Positions 1 through 6,762 are shown, numbered from the stretch's first letter. The stretch is DNA of 8,872 nt from Dehalococcoidia bacterium (GCA_030745955.1 JASLNQ010000072.1:1-8872), one strand, 5' to 3'. The notes: generated by a model from the sequence alone, not told the origin. Numbers and translations are program-made.

Positions 1-1
1 C

Positions 2-949
2 GACGAAACATTCACTTACGCCGATATCGATTTCTTCAACTACGGGATCGAGGATGACAAAGTAGCTACTGACGCGGTTAAGTCATTTGAGAAGCTGGCA
101 CCAACTGGCATTCTGTTGACTCGTATGTACAGCACCCACTGGTGGTCATCTCAGATGCACAAGCACGACCGCAATCCATTCGCTGTCAGCATTTTGTACG
201 GCTGGTTTCTCCAATCGCTCGAGCTGGACGAAATTTATCGTAATGATGATCCGAATCTGGAGCAATCTCTCGATGAACGATTTGGGTCCGTCCCCGACTC
301 AAACTACTCTGGCGCCGAATTTTTAGCCGAATACGTCGACAGCTCAATTCTCGTGCCGTACATCCCGAGATGTCCAGAAGGGTTGCTACTTGATCGAATG
401 ACGCTACTGATGATGTGCATTTATTTGTACGTCCAAGAGGTACCTGCCGAGTACCAGAATTTATCTGGGTACAGCCGATTCCAGCAGATATTTTCCATGA
501 AACGCAGCGATCGATTCGTTGATCGGCTTGAAGCCCAACTCGCAGAACGGGGGTATGCCGTTCCGGTCAAAGAAAGGGAAATAGGCGGAACCGGCACAAA
601 GCGTGAATTCGACCTGATCGCAGTCGATGAGCGTCACAAATCAATTTTGCTCATCGAGGCGAAATTCAAAGACGTACCGGCCAGCTCGGTTAACTGTGAA
701 GATCTTGTCCCAAATGAACTCGAGGGTGAAGGTGCGATGTTGTATGAGCTGGTGCGTCAAAATGAACGCAAGACGTTTGTTTTGAGCAATCCCGAACTGA
801 TGACTGCCGAGTGCCATTTGGAATCACCCTTTGATGAATACGACGTACAAGCATTCATAGTCAGCAAATGTTCACCGATACTGGATTCACTTGAAGATGT
901 TCGGTGGTTTCGCGCCGATAATTTTCTAGAACTTATCGAATCGAACTAG
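2..949 (+). CDS. PD-(D/E)XK nuclease-like protein, 5' end missing
   Basis: The reading frame is open from base 2 to a TAG at 947-949 (315 codons), so the true start lies left of the window; the TTG at 116 and ATG at 125 are internal. The C-terminal half has the layout of a PD-(D/E)XK nuclease core: a helix (RFVDRLEAQLAERGY), then EFDLIAV with Asp at 611-613, then a hydrophobic strand ending in LLIEAKF with Glu at 656-658 and Lys at 662-664. The D...ExK trio is seen directly; the nuclease fold is inferred. The N-terminal part is rich in aromatic and acidic residues and I do not recognise it. Base composition is about 50 % G+C against more than 60 % to its right, which fits an acquired or accessory gene. 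Restriction, defence or repair roles are possible, as is a NERD-like domain without activity. No partner gene is visible. Confidence 0.7.
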   Translation, partial: DETFTYADIDFFNYGIEDDKVATDAVKSFEKLAPTGILLTRMYSTHWWSSQMHKHDRNPFAVSILYGWFLQSLELDEIYRNDDPNLEQSLDERFGSVPDSNYSGAEFLAEYVDSSILVPYIPRCPEGLLLDRMTLLMMCIYLYVQEVPAEYQNLSGYSRFQQIFSMKRSDRFVDRLEAQLAERGYAVPVKEREIGGTGTKREFDLIAVDERHKSILLIEAKFKDVPASSVNCEDLVPNELEGEGAMLYELVRQNERKTFVLSNPELMTAECHLESPFDEYDVQAFIVSKCSPILDSLEDVRWFRADNFLELIESN

Positions 950-1074
950 GCGAAACCCATCCTGCGCTTGTCCGGTCCTGGTGAAAACCCCCATCGTGTA
1001 GACTCACGCCTCATTTTGCCGCCCCCGTACCCGGCACCGATCAGGAAGCTGGGGCGCAGCAGGAGCGACTGATC
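950..1074. other. Intergenic gap and composition boundary
   Basis: This 125-bp gap separates the lower-G+C nuclease-like gene from the G+C-rich membrane gene pair. I see no tRNA, terminal repeat or att-like duplication in it. A TAGACT hexamer near 997 could be a -10 element for the downstream pair, but no convincing -35 sits at the right spacing. Confidence 0.4.
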
Positions 1075-1287
1075 GTGCAGGACGACCACCCCGAGGAACG
1101 CAAGAAAAGCTTCGCCGAACTCTTCACCACCGGTGAGATCGTCTACTACGGCATTGCAGTGCTGGTGTACATCGTCCTTGGCGTCCTCTTCACCGACCGC
1201 GTGCTCAACTTCGTCGTGGGCCCGCTGTTCTTCATCGGCTGGATGTGGGCCGTGCCGCCACTGTGGGAGAGGTGGCGCGACAGGTGA
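1075..1287 (+). CDS. Small two-helix membrane protein
   Basis: A 70-residue protein starting at GTG 1075, with an AGGAG ribosome binding site at 1061-1065, nine bases upstream. The first 20 residues are hydrophilic and charged (EERKKSF). Two hydrophobic segments follow, about residues 21-40 (IVYYGIAVLVYIVLGVLF) and 44-62 (VLNFVVGPLFFIGWMWAVP), ending in a basic tail WERWRDR. By the positive-inside pattern both ends may face the cytoplasm. Its TGA overlaps the GTG of the next gene (GTGA, 1284-1287), which implies translational coupling, so it probably works with the YdjM-type protein or is at least co-expressed with it. I do not recognise a family. The good ribosome binding site and the gene coupling argue that it is real. 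Confidence 0.7.
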   Translation: MQDDHPEERKKSFAELFTTGEIVYYGIAVLVYIVLGVLFTDRVLNFVVGPLFFIGWMWAVPPLWERWRDR

Positions 1288-2021
1288 GCTGGGCAGCACA
1301 CGAACTCGAAAACTTCTGGTTGCTCAAACACCTGGGCATGCGGGTCTCGTACCTGGGTCTTCTACTCGGCGCACTGGCGCCCGATTTCCTGACCAAGCTC
1401 TACGTCTACGGTTTCACGCTCGCCGGCCACACGTTCAAGGCCGACAATCCCGCACAGTTCCACCGCGGCTGGCCCGGCATGGGCTTCACCACGTCGATCA
1501 TGGCCGGGCTGCTCTTCGCGCTGTTCATTTACATCGTGACGAAGCGGAACAGGGCCTGGTTCTGGGGCACGTTCGCCGGTTATACGGCCCACGCCTTCAC
1601 CGACGCTGCCGATTCCGCCGGAGTGATGCTGCTGTGGCCGTTCTACAACGAGAACTTGAGTATCGGAATGTGGGCCTACGGTGCCGGTGAAGGCAAGCTC
1701 GGCGACGCCGTGGCCTACTACGGCAGCCCGGGTTTCCTGATGGACTTCGTGGTGCTTCTAGTCGTGGTCGTGTCCGCCTGGCGGGTGCTGAGCAGCGAAT
1801 ATTTCTTCAGCGTTGTAAAACCCGCCGACCCGGCGTGGGATTTCATGGCCCGCGGGCTTCGAATGCCCGATCGTGTGCTGCTCGCCACGTACCGTGCGTT
1901 TTTCCTGTACGGCGCAACCCGCATCATCGCCTGGGTGATCTGGGTCCACGTGCTGCAAAGCCATCCCTGGGACCTGAGCTGGGGCGGTCCATACTGGGTC
2001 GAACCGTTCGAGCCCTGGTGA
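1284..2021 (+). CDS. YdjM-like membrane-bound metal-dependent hydrolase
   Basis: I chose GTG 1284 (245 residues) because it overlaps the upstream stop as GTGA and has GAGAGG at 1266-1271. The longer frame opens at GTG 1245, but the extra residues look like read-through of the upstream gene. The protein matches the YdjM/LexA-regulated membrane hydrolase family pattern: an early His-Glu (residues 6-7), GALAPDF with Asp34, HRGW with His60, and GYTAHAFTDAADSAGVMLLWPF at about 99-120 with His103 and Asp107. Several hydrophobic segments follow, near residues 145-165 and 205-225, giving an integral inner-membrane protein. Family members are thought to hydrolyse a membrane-associated substrate, which is not established. 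One oddity is that the usual HRG-x-THS element reads HRGWPGMGFTTS, so the second histidine is absent. Confidence is high for the family and low for the substrate. Confidence 0.78.
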   Translation: MSWAAHELENFWLLKHLGMRVSYLGLLLGALAPDFLTKLYVYGFTLAGHTFKADNPAQFHRGWPGMGFTTSIMAGLLFALFIYIVTKRNRAWFWGTFAGYTAHAFTDAADSAGVMLLWPFYNENLSIGMWAYGAGEGKLGDAVAYYGSPGFLMDFVVLLVVVVSAWRVLSSEYFFSVVKPADPAWDFMARGLRMPDRVLLATYRAFFLYGATRIIAWVIWVHVLQSHPWDLSWGGPYWVEPFEPW

Positions 2022-2144
2022 TGATTGCCAGGTTGAAACAGCATACGAACAAACGATCAGGGACAGACCACGGGCGACCGGGTCTCGCCGGCGTACGCGG
2101 TCACACGCGCCAGGGAGTTCAAACAAAGAGCTAAAACGAACGAA
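2022..2144. other. Convergent intergenic gap
   Basis: This 123-bp gap lies between the converging hydrolase gene and dnaX. It has small G+C-rich palindromes (for example GCGTACGC near 2092-2099) but no clear stem followed by a T-run on either strand. I therefore do not call an intrinsic terminator. Confidence 0.4.
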
Positions 2145-3851
2145 TCACGAATCGCTGTCCGACGCCCCATCGCCCGCACCCTCGCCCTCGCCACCGGCGT
2201 CTTCCTCCGCCGCGACCGTCGCGCCCATCGCCATCGCAGCCCGCACCATCGCGCTCTCCTCCGCAGCCGTCCTGGGCCGGCCACCGCCGCCGGCTGCCGA
2301 AGCGCCCTCGCCGTTCCCACCCTCGTCAGCACTGCCAGCCTCATGCGGCGACCTGATCTCCAGCTCGAGTTCCGACTCGTATGCCTCGGTGATCGCGGCC
2401 TTCAGGGCGTCACGCGACCGCTGGTCTGCCATCTCCTCCATGAAATGGTTTTTCAGGGCATTGCTCTTGAAACGGAGCGAAATCTTGCCATCGACCGGCT
2501 CTGGCGCCTCGATATTGCGCAGCAACGGCCCCACCACGTAGCGGCGGTTCTTCGTGCGCCGCATCGCCCACACGACCTTCTCCCACTTTTCTTCCCGGGG
2601 CGTGCGATCGCGACGCGGTGCGGGCCTCTCCGGCTCTGAACTTGCCGCAGGTGCCGGTGTGTAACCCTGCCGCCGGGGCGCAGGTGCATGCGCGGGTGTT
2701 GCACCGCTGGAAGGAGCAGGCGCGCCGGAAACCGGGGCCGCCGCTGCGGCGGGGCGCGTCGTTGCCTTCAGCACAGCCAGTTCGAGCGGCAATGGCGATG
2801 AAGAATTGGCTTTCATATCGGCCTGCCCCAGCGAAGTGAGAATATGCAAAATCTGGTTCAGCTTTGCCGATCGAGCCGCCGCCGCCATCGTCTCCGAGAA
2901 CTCTGAGTCCTGGCTGATCGAGTCCTCAACCCCCGCCTTCAAGAGCAACGCCACTCGAAGCGCATCGACCGCTCCGGAGCGCAGCGCACGGAGGTCGGCC
3001 CCGCGCTGCGCCTCACGATTGATTACCGTCAGGGCCTGCGCCGCGTCCTTCGCCAGCAGAGCGGCAGCCAGTTCGGTGCTGGTCTCTGTATCGCCAAGGC
3101 CCAGCAACTCCCGCGCCTGGCCCTCGGTTATCTCGACCGGCTCGCCGTCCTCGCCCACCCGGCCATACGAAACCGAAAGCTGCTCCAGCAGGTTCTCGGC
3201 GTCACGCAGGCTCCCCCACGCGGTACGGGCGATCATCTCCAGGACGGCAGGCTCGACCTCGATGCCCTCCGCGTCGCAAACCTCGATAAGCCGTTCGATC
3301 ACGTCATCGTTCGACAGCCGCCTGAAGTCGAAACGCTGGCACCGGCTCACGACTGTCGCGGGCAGTTTGTGGGCGTCTGTCGTCGCCAGGATCATCACGA
3401 TACTGGGTGGCGGTTCTTCAAGCGTCTTCAACAGTGCGTTGAATGCAGGCTCGGTGAGCATGTGCACCTCGTCGATGATGTACACCTTGTACTTACCCGA
3501 GACCGGCCTGAACTGGACGTTGTCGCGCAGTTCGCGTATGGCATCGATACCGCGGTTCGAAGCAGCATCGATCTCGATGAGGTCCAGGTAGCGGCCCTCG
3601 TCGATGGCGACCGACACCGCGGAACCTGCTACCGGCTCCCCGTCTTCAGTAATTTCGGAATTGAGCGCTTTCGCGAGTATGCGGGCCGTCGAGGTCTTGC
3701 CCACGCCGCGTGGACCCGTGAACAGGTAGGCGTGAGAAACGCGGTCCGTCGTGATGGCCCGCTTGAGTGTTTGGGTGACGTGCTGCTGTCCGGCGACCTC
3801 GTCAAAGCGGGTAGGGCGCCATTTCCGATAAAAAACCTGGTTAGTCGTCAC
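2145..3851 (-). CDS. dnaX: DNA polymerase III subunit gamma/tau, zinc-ligand-less
   Basis: DnaX is the ATPase of the clamp loader that places the beta clamp on DNA; its tau form also binds the polymerase. The 568-residue product starts at GTG 3849-3851, 36 bases after ybeY, with only a weak ribosome binding site. Seen in order: RKWRP (9-13), Walker A GPRGVGKT (46-53), DAASNRG (95-101), Walker B IIDEVHM (125-131), LLKTLEEPP (140-148), sensor 1 ATT (156-158), SRC arginine finger (169-171) and GSLRDAEN sensor 2 (213-220). An Ala/Pro-rich linker runs from about 366 to 418, then a tau-like domain (421-500) and an acidic Gly-rich tail. The zinc-module cysteines, at E. coli 64, 73, 76 and 79, align without gaps to Ser65, Val74, Ser77 and Ser80, so the zinc site is lost. 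I see no A-AAA-AAG slippery site, so a short gamma form by frameshifting is not supported. Confidence 0.96.
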   Translation of the reverse strand: MTTNQVFYRKWRPTRFDEVAGQQHVTQTLKRAITTDRVSHAYLFTGPRGVGKTSTARILAKALNSEITEDGEPVAGSAVSVAIDEGRYLDLIEIDAASNRGIDAIRELRDNVQFRPVSGKYKVYIIDEVHMLTEPAFNALLKTLEEPPPSIVMILATTDAHKLPATVVSRCQRFDFRRLSNDDVIERLIEVCDAEGIEVEPAVLEMIARTAWGSLRDAENLLEQLSVSYGRVGEDGEPVEITEGQARELLGLGDTETSTELAAALLAKDAAQALTVINREAQRGADLRALRSGAVDALRVALLLKAGVEDSISQDSEFSETMAAAARSAKLNQILHILTSLGQADMKANSSSPLPLELAVLKATTRPAAAAAPVSGAPAPSSGATPAHAPAPRRQGYTPAPAASSEPERPAPRRDRTPREEKWEKVVWAMRRTKNRRYVVGPLLRNIEAPEPVDGKISLRFKSNALKNHFMEEMADQRSRDALKAAITEAYESELELEIRSPHEAGSADEGGNGEGASAAGGGGRPRTAAEESAMVRAAMAMGATVAAEEDAGGEGEGAGDGASDSDS

Positions 3852-3887
3852 TTCGAAACCAGTCCCAGCCAGTACCTCACACGGGGA

Positions 3888-4442
3888 CTACTCCCCGAAC
3901 AATTCGGCCAAAACCACGTCGGTCTTGCCAAACATCACCTTTTCGTCTTCAACCCCGGCATGATCGTAACCCAGCAGATGAAGCACTCCGTGGACCGTCA
4001 GCATCGCCAGCTCCCGGTCCGTGGGCTTCCCGTTCTCGGCAGCCTGCCTCACCACCTGAGGCAGCGAAATCGCGATATCACCGAGCCTGTCAGATTCTAC
4101 TTCGTCAGCCCCGGAAATATCAGGCCACGTGTCGTTGTTATCACTCGAAACGGCGGCACCTGGCGCTTCGTTGACCGGCTTGTTGCCAGGTTCGCTAAAC
4201 GACAGGACGTCCGTGACCTCGTCCTCGCCCATGAACTCCCTGTTTAACTCCCTGATCCGCTCGTCGCCCGTGATCATCACCGTGATCCGATCGGGCCCAC
4301 CGGCATGCTCTGCATCGAGAGCTGCCAGCGCGGCGTTTGCCACCAGTTTCATTCTCGATTCTGATAGTTCGTCAAGGTCGAAAACGACCTCGACGCGACC
4401 GTCGTCAGAGCGGAACAAATCGGAGTCGGCAGCGGGTTTCAA
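3888..4442 (-). CDS. ybeY: Endoribonuclease YbeY (rRNA maturation factor)
   Basis: YbeY is a zinc-dependent endoribonuclease acting in 16S rRNA 3'-end maturation and ribosome quality control. The signature HGVLHLLGYDH gives the three zinc-binding histidines His151, His155 and His161. LNREFMGEDEVTDVLSF (66-82) and LGDIAIS (120-126) are the other family blocks. The stretch between TDVLSF and LGDI is 37 residues, against about a dozen in the E. coli protein, and is rich in Pro, Asn, Asp and Ser, so it is probably a disordered insertion. The start is uncertain: the first usable codon is TTG at 4442, without a Shine-Dalgarno; TTG 4418 or ATG 4352 (Met31) are alternatives, the latter removing part of the conserved fold. 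The gene lies 47 bases after the 113-residue gene and 36 before dnaX, consistent with one operon. Confidence 0.93.
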   Translation of the reverse strand: MKPAADSDLFRSDDGRVEVVFDLDELSESRMKLVANAALAALDAEHAGGPDRITVMITGDERIRELNREFMGEDEVTDVLSFSEPGNKPVNEAPGAAVSSDNNDTWPDISGADEVESDRLGDIAISLPQVVRQAAENGKPTDRELAMLTVHGVLHLLGYDHAGVEDEKVMFGKTDVVLAELFGE

Positions 4443-4489
4443 GGTGGGGCCATCGTAGCATGCGCGTGGGCGGGCCTCAGCGCCGACCG

Positions 4490-4831
4490 TCAGTCCATTC
4501 GCGAGGCGATCGCAGCCTCTTCCGCCAGCACCCGTATCTTCGAATAGAGTGGCGCGTACCGGGTATCCACATCGGCAAGTTCACCGGCCTCGGTCTGTGC
4601 CCTTGATATCCCCAGCCTGACCTCGGGCGACGACAGCCGGCCGACCTCAAGGTAGGTGCGTGCGCTGTACAGGTTCGGGATCACCCTGTCGCTGATAATC
4701 CGGGCCACCCATCGCTCGGCGGGCGGCGCGGCGATCTCTTCGGCCATCTGCACGGCTTCCTCGAGAGTTCGCAACACCTCCGGGCCCGTCGGCCAGAGGT
4801 CTTCAGCTTCCCTGATCGGTTTTTCCGCCAT
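4490..4831 (-). CDS. Unrecognised 113-residue soluble helical protein
   Basis: The ATG at 4829-4831 is preceded on the - strand by AAAGACGAG, a purine-rich ribosome binding site. The first 29 bases overlap the end of the VanZ-like gene, and the stop is 47 bases before ybeY, so it sits inside the VanZ-like/ybeY/dnaX operon. The product has no cysteine, no membrane segment and no signal peptide. It is acidic and looks mostly helical, with stretches such as VLRTLEEAVQMAEEIAA (about 19-35) and SKIRVLAEEAAIASRM (near 97-112). I do not recognise a family. Conserved linkage with ybeY and dnaX would suggest a replication or ribosome-related role, but that is only context. The intact frame, the start signals and the tight packing support it as a real gene. 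Confidence 0.7.
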   Translation of the reverse strand: MAEKPIREAEDLWPTGPEVLRTLEEAVQMAEEIAAPPAERWVARIISDRVIPNLYSARTYLEVGRLSSPEVRLGISRAQTEAGELADVDTRYAPLYSKIRVLAEEAAIASRMD

Positions 4832-5240
4832 CTCGTCTTTCTGCCAGCATCCGTACTAATAACGCAAGACTGAACCAAAATACCACCGCCAGCACCGCCC
4901 CGAAAACATCGGCAACCACGTCGCCGGCCTCGGATGATCTGCCTTCGACGTTCGACTGGTGTACTTCGTCCAGCACGCCGTAAACGAATGCCGCAAATAC
5001 AGTCAGGTACGCGGTCATACCGCTGCCCAAACGACGAAGCGACGCCAGCGTGCGGAACACGAACACGCTCAACACGAAGTACAGGCCGATATGGGCGATC
5101 GAGGTTGCGAACGGCAGCCAGGAAGTCGCCTCTCCCGTGCCCTCGAAATCACCGGCCGGCCTGTCCGACAGCGCGTAGATGACAGCCATCCACGCCACAG
5201 CAAGCAGCCCCCATACCCACGCCCTGTCGACTCTGCTCAC
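4803..5240 (-). CDS. VanZ-like membrane protein
   Basis: A 145-residue protein with about four hydrophobic segments: about residues 9-24 (VWGLLAVAWMAVIYAL), 45-65 (FATSIAHIGLYFVLSVFVFRT), 75-92 (MTAYLTVFAAFVYGVLDE) and 112-131 (VFGAVLAVVFWFSLALLVRM). The VanZ-family features are the early SDRP after the first helix, AHIGLYFVLS with its histidine, and YGVLDEVHQSNVEGRSSEAGDVVADVFGA, which matches the family's YG-x-x-DE-x-HQ ... GR-x-x-x-x-D pattern. VanZ of enterococci gives low-level teicoplanin resistance, but most homologues have no known role; a cell-envelope function is a guess. The start at GTG 5240 has only a weak purine-rich stretch upstream. It is the first gene of the - strand operon, and its 3' end overlaps the next gene by 29 bases. 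Confidence 0.85.
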   Translation of the reverse strand: MSRVDRAWVWGLLAVAWMAVIYALSDRPAGDFEGTGEATSWLPFATSIAHIGLYFVLSVFVFRTLASLRRLGSGMTAYLTVFAAFVYGVLDEVHQSNVEGRSSEAGDVVADVFGAVLAVVFWFSLALLVRMLAERRDGGKTDQGS

Positions 5241-5333
5241 GGCGCGCTCTGGAGCAAGCAGGTGGACGTAATCCCGGCTACGGGCCCACCCGGTCCGACT
5301 TTGACCCTGTAAATCCCCACCATGAAAACGAGA

Positions 5334-5678
5334 CTAAGCCTCCCACTCGGAATCGAACGCCAGCGACATCGGGTACCACCAGTCATCCTCGGCCGCTTCG
5401 GGGACCTTCTGCTGGTAATTCATCATCAGGTTGTTCCACTCCTCGGCCCGCTTCGAAGCCGTGTACGACTGGAAATCCCGCCGCGGGTCGAAATCGTCGG
5501 GAACCGTGCAGTACATGAAAAGGTGATTCCCGCTGCGGAAAATCTCCATCCGCTCGATACCGATCCCCTTCAATGCCTCCAGCACCTCTGGCCACACGTT
5601 CCGGTGGTACTCCTCGTACTCAGCAATGATCCGGGGATCGTCTTTCAGGTCCAGTACCTGTGCAATCGATTTTGACAT
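5334..5678 (-). CDS. L-rhamnose mutarotase family protein (divergent paralogue)
   Basis: A 114-residue protein starting at ATG 5676-5678, with GGAG nine bases upstream. It has the mutarotase family core YEEYHRNVWPEVLEALKGIGIERMEIF (21-47). His25 is the counterpart of the E. coli RhaM catalytic His22, Tyr21 of Tyr18, and the WPE block follows. The position matching E. coli Tyr41 is Met44, and the loop after strand 2 (TVPDDFDPRRDFQSY) is longer than in RhaM. RhaM interconverts the alpha and beta anomers of L-rhamnose. With the tyrosine gone and the loop changed, this copy may act on another sugar, or serve as a binding protein. It is divergent to the second mutarotase gene and shares its 5' region. 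Family confidence is high; the substrate is unknown. Confidence 0.88.
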   Translation of the reverse strand: MSKSIAQVLDLKDDPRIIAEYEEYHRNVWPEVLEALKGIGIERMEIFRSGNHLFMYCTVPDDFDPRRDFQSYTASKRAEEWNNLMMNYQQKVPEAAEDDWWYPMSLAFDSEWEA

Positions 5679-5798
5679 TTGGCATCACTCCGCGATCTCG
5701 AAAAATGCAAACTCTTCGCTGATTTTTGTGGTCGTTTAGCCTACACTCTGCGCCAGTCGCTTGAGCCGCAAACAAGACCCCTGGCATTGGAGCTGAAC
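5679..5798. promoter_or_regulatory. Divergent control region between two mutarotase genes
   Basis: These 120 bp separate the two mutarotase starts and must hold both promoters. For the rightward gene, TACACT at 5742-5747 is a plausible -10 with CTGATT at 5719-5724 as a weak -35 (17-bp spacer). No clear promoter was picked out for the leftward gene, and no strong operator palindrome is visible. The frame of the rightward gene is open leftwards to a TTG at 5679, but that extension has none of the family sequence. Confidence 0.3.
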
Positions 5799-6122
5799 AT
5801 GGAGCGCGTCGGATTCGAAATGAAAATCAAGCCCGAACTGGTTGAGGAATACAAGCAGCGGCACGACGACATCTGGCCCGATATGTCCGATGCCCTCCGC
5901 CGGACCGGCTGGCGCAACTACACGATATTCTTCCGGCCCGACGGCACCCTGTTCGGCTATGTCGAATGCGAGGAGTCGTTCCAGGTATCATTCGAAGCCA
6001 TGGGCAAGGAGGAGGTCAACCAGCGGTGGCAGGACGACATGTCGCCGTTCTTCCAACTCCCAGAAGGCGCCCACGCCGACGAAAACATGATCCTCTGGCG
6101 AGAAGTCTTCCACGCCGACTAG
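5799..6122 (+). CDS. rhaM: L-rhamnose mutarotase
   Basis: ATG 5799 was chosen because GGAG lies six bases upstream (5789-5792) and the resulting 107 residues match the usual RhaM length of about 104. Starting at TTG 5679 would add 40 unrelated residues. The enzyme interconverts the alpha and beta anomers of L-rhamnose so that downstream isomerase or dehydrogenase steps receive the right form. Tyr18, His22 and Tyr41 fall at exactly the E. coli RhaM positions, in YKQRHDDIWPDM and RNYTIFF. RWQDDM (76-81) matches the RWWKYM region of E. coli, and WREVFH is the typical C-terminus. No rha isomerase, kinase or transporter is adjacent, so related sugars such as L-fucose or sugar acids are possible. 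An enolase-superfamily gene 2.6 kb downstream may belong to the same theme. Confidence 0.9.
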   Translation: MERVGFEMKIKPELVEEYKQRHDDIWPDMSDALRRTGWRNYTIFFRPDGTLFGYVECEESFQVSFEAMGKEEVNQRWQDDMSPFFQLPEGAHADENMILWREVFHAD

Positions 6123-6137
6123 GTGTTACCAGTCCTC

Positions 6138-6154
6138 CCTCCCTGCCAGGGAGG
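6138..6154 (+). terminator. G+C-rich hairpin after the mutarotase gene
   Basis: CCTCCCT (6138-6144) pairs perfectly with AGGGAGG (6148-6154) around a GCC loop, 15 bases after the stop of the mutarotase gene. It is followed by ATCGTTTATT, which has some T but no clean run, so it may be a weak terminator. A 14-base core, CCTGCCAGGGAGGA (6142-6155), recurs exactly at 6689-6702, so it may instead belong to a dispersed intergenic repeat. Confidence 0.4.
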
Positions 6155-6250
6155 ATCGTTTATTACTCGCGATATTTCATCGGGAGGTCAACCAGCCTCT
6201 CAACACCATTTGGTTAGGGCCTGGCGCCCGTCAGTTAGGACGATGCCGAC

Positions 6251-6640
6251 ATGACCCCCACCCCCTACTTCGCTCTGGCGAGTGTCGTCCTTGACTCGTC
6301 CGATGCCCGAAAACTTGCGTCTTTCTACCGCCAACTCCTGGGTTGGAGTGTGGTGGAAAACGAACCTGGCTGGGTAAAACTCACACCGCCTGGTGGAGGC
6401 CCCGGCCTCTCGTTCCAGTCCGAACCAGCCTACATTCCGCCAACCTGGCCCAGCGATCAAGCCCGTCAACAAATGCAACTGCATCTCGATATCGCAGTCG
6501 ATGACCTGGAAGCCGCCGGAGCACTCGCCGCCGCCGCAGGAGCAACTCTCGCCGATTACCAACCTCAGGAAACCGTTCGCGTTTTTCTCGATCCCGCAGG
6601 CCACCCCTTCTGCCTCTTCCACCGCGAGCGTCCTAAATAG
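6251..6640 (+). CDS. VOC family (glyoxalase-like) protein
   Basis: A 129-residue protein starting at ATG 6251, with AGGA near 6235-6238 as a somewhat distant ribosome binding site. It shows the two babb modules of the vicinal oxygen chelate fold: SVVLDSSDARKLASFYRQLLGW near the N-terminus, then QLHLDIAVDDLEAAGALAAAAGATL, and a C-terminal VFLDPAGHPFCLFH. The last segment, with FCL, is typical of the Glyoxalase_6-like subgroup. The histidine in LHLDI is a possible metal ligand. The glutamate often found in the last strand is replaced by Cys-Leu-Phe, so classical lactoylglutathione lyase activity is unlikely. Many relatives act as small-molecule or antibiotic-binding proteins or have no known role. 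It stands alone, with repeats on its 3' side. Confidence 0.88.
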   Translation: MTPTPYFALASVVLDSSDARKLASFYRQLLGWSVVENEPGWVKLTPPGGGPGLSFQSEPAYIPPTWPSDQARQQMQLHLDIAVDDLEAAGALAAAAGATLADYQPQETVRVFLDPAGHPFCLFHRERPK

Positions 6641-6653
6641 TCGCCCAGGAATA

Positions 6654-6692
6654 ATGAATGACTCTCCTGTTCAATTATGAACGACCCTCCTG
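6654..6692. repeat. Imperfect tandem 16-mer, period 23
   Basis: ATGAATGACTCTCCTG at 6654-6669 and ATGAACGACCCTCCTG at 6677-6692 agree at 14 of 16 positions. The second copy runs directly into the CCTGCCAGGGAGGA core (6689-6702) that is also present at 6142-6155. Confidence 0.6.
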
Positions 6693-6762
6693 CCAGGGAG
6701 GAAGTTAGAGGGGGTGTCGAACCGGTCTTCCCGAATCCAATCCCTTGCGGGAGCCAGAATGC

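Noticed and set aside
946..1299. A 117-codon - strand frame over the small membrane gene
   Set aside because: It lies opposite a gene with a good ribosome binding site and clear membrane helices. Its translation is of atypical composition, as expected for a shadow in high G+C DNA.
2437..2460. A-rich run in dnaX as a tau/gamma frameshift site
   Set aside because: The coding strand reads CTG AAA AAC here, which is not an A-AAA-AAG type slippery heptamer, and no strong downstream stem was found.
5679..5798. N-terminal 40-residue extension of the rightward mutarotase from TTG 5679
   Set aside because: It has no family similarity and would occupy the whole divergent promoter region. ATG 5799 has a ribosome binding site at six bases and restores the E. 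coli residue numbering.
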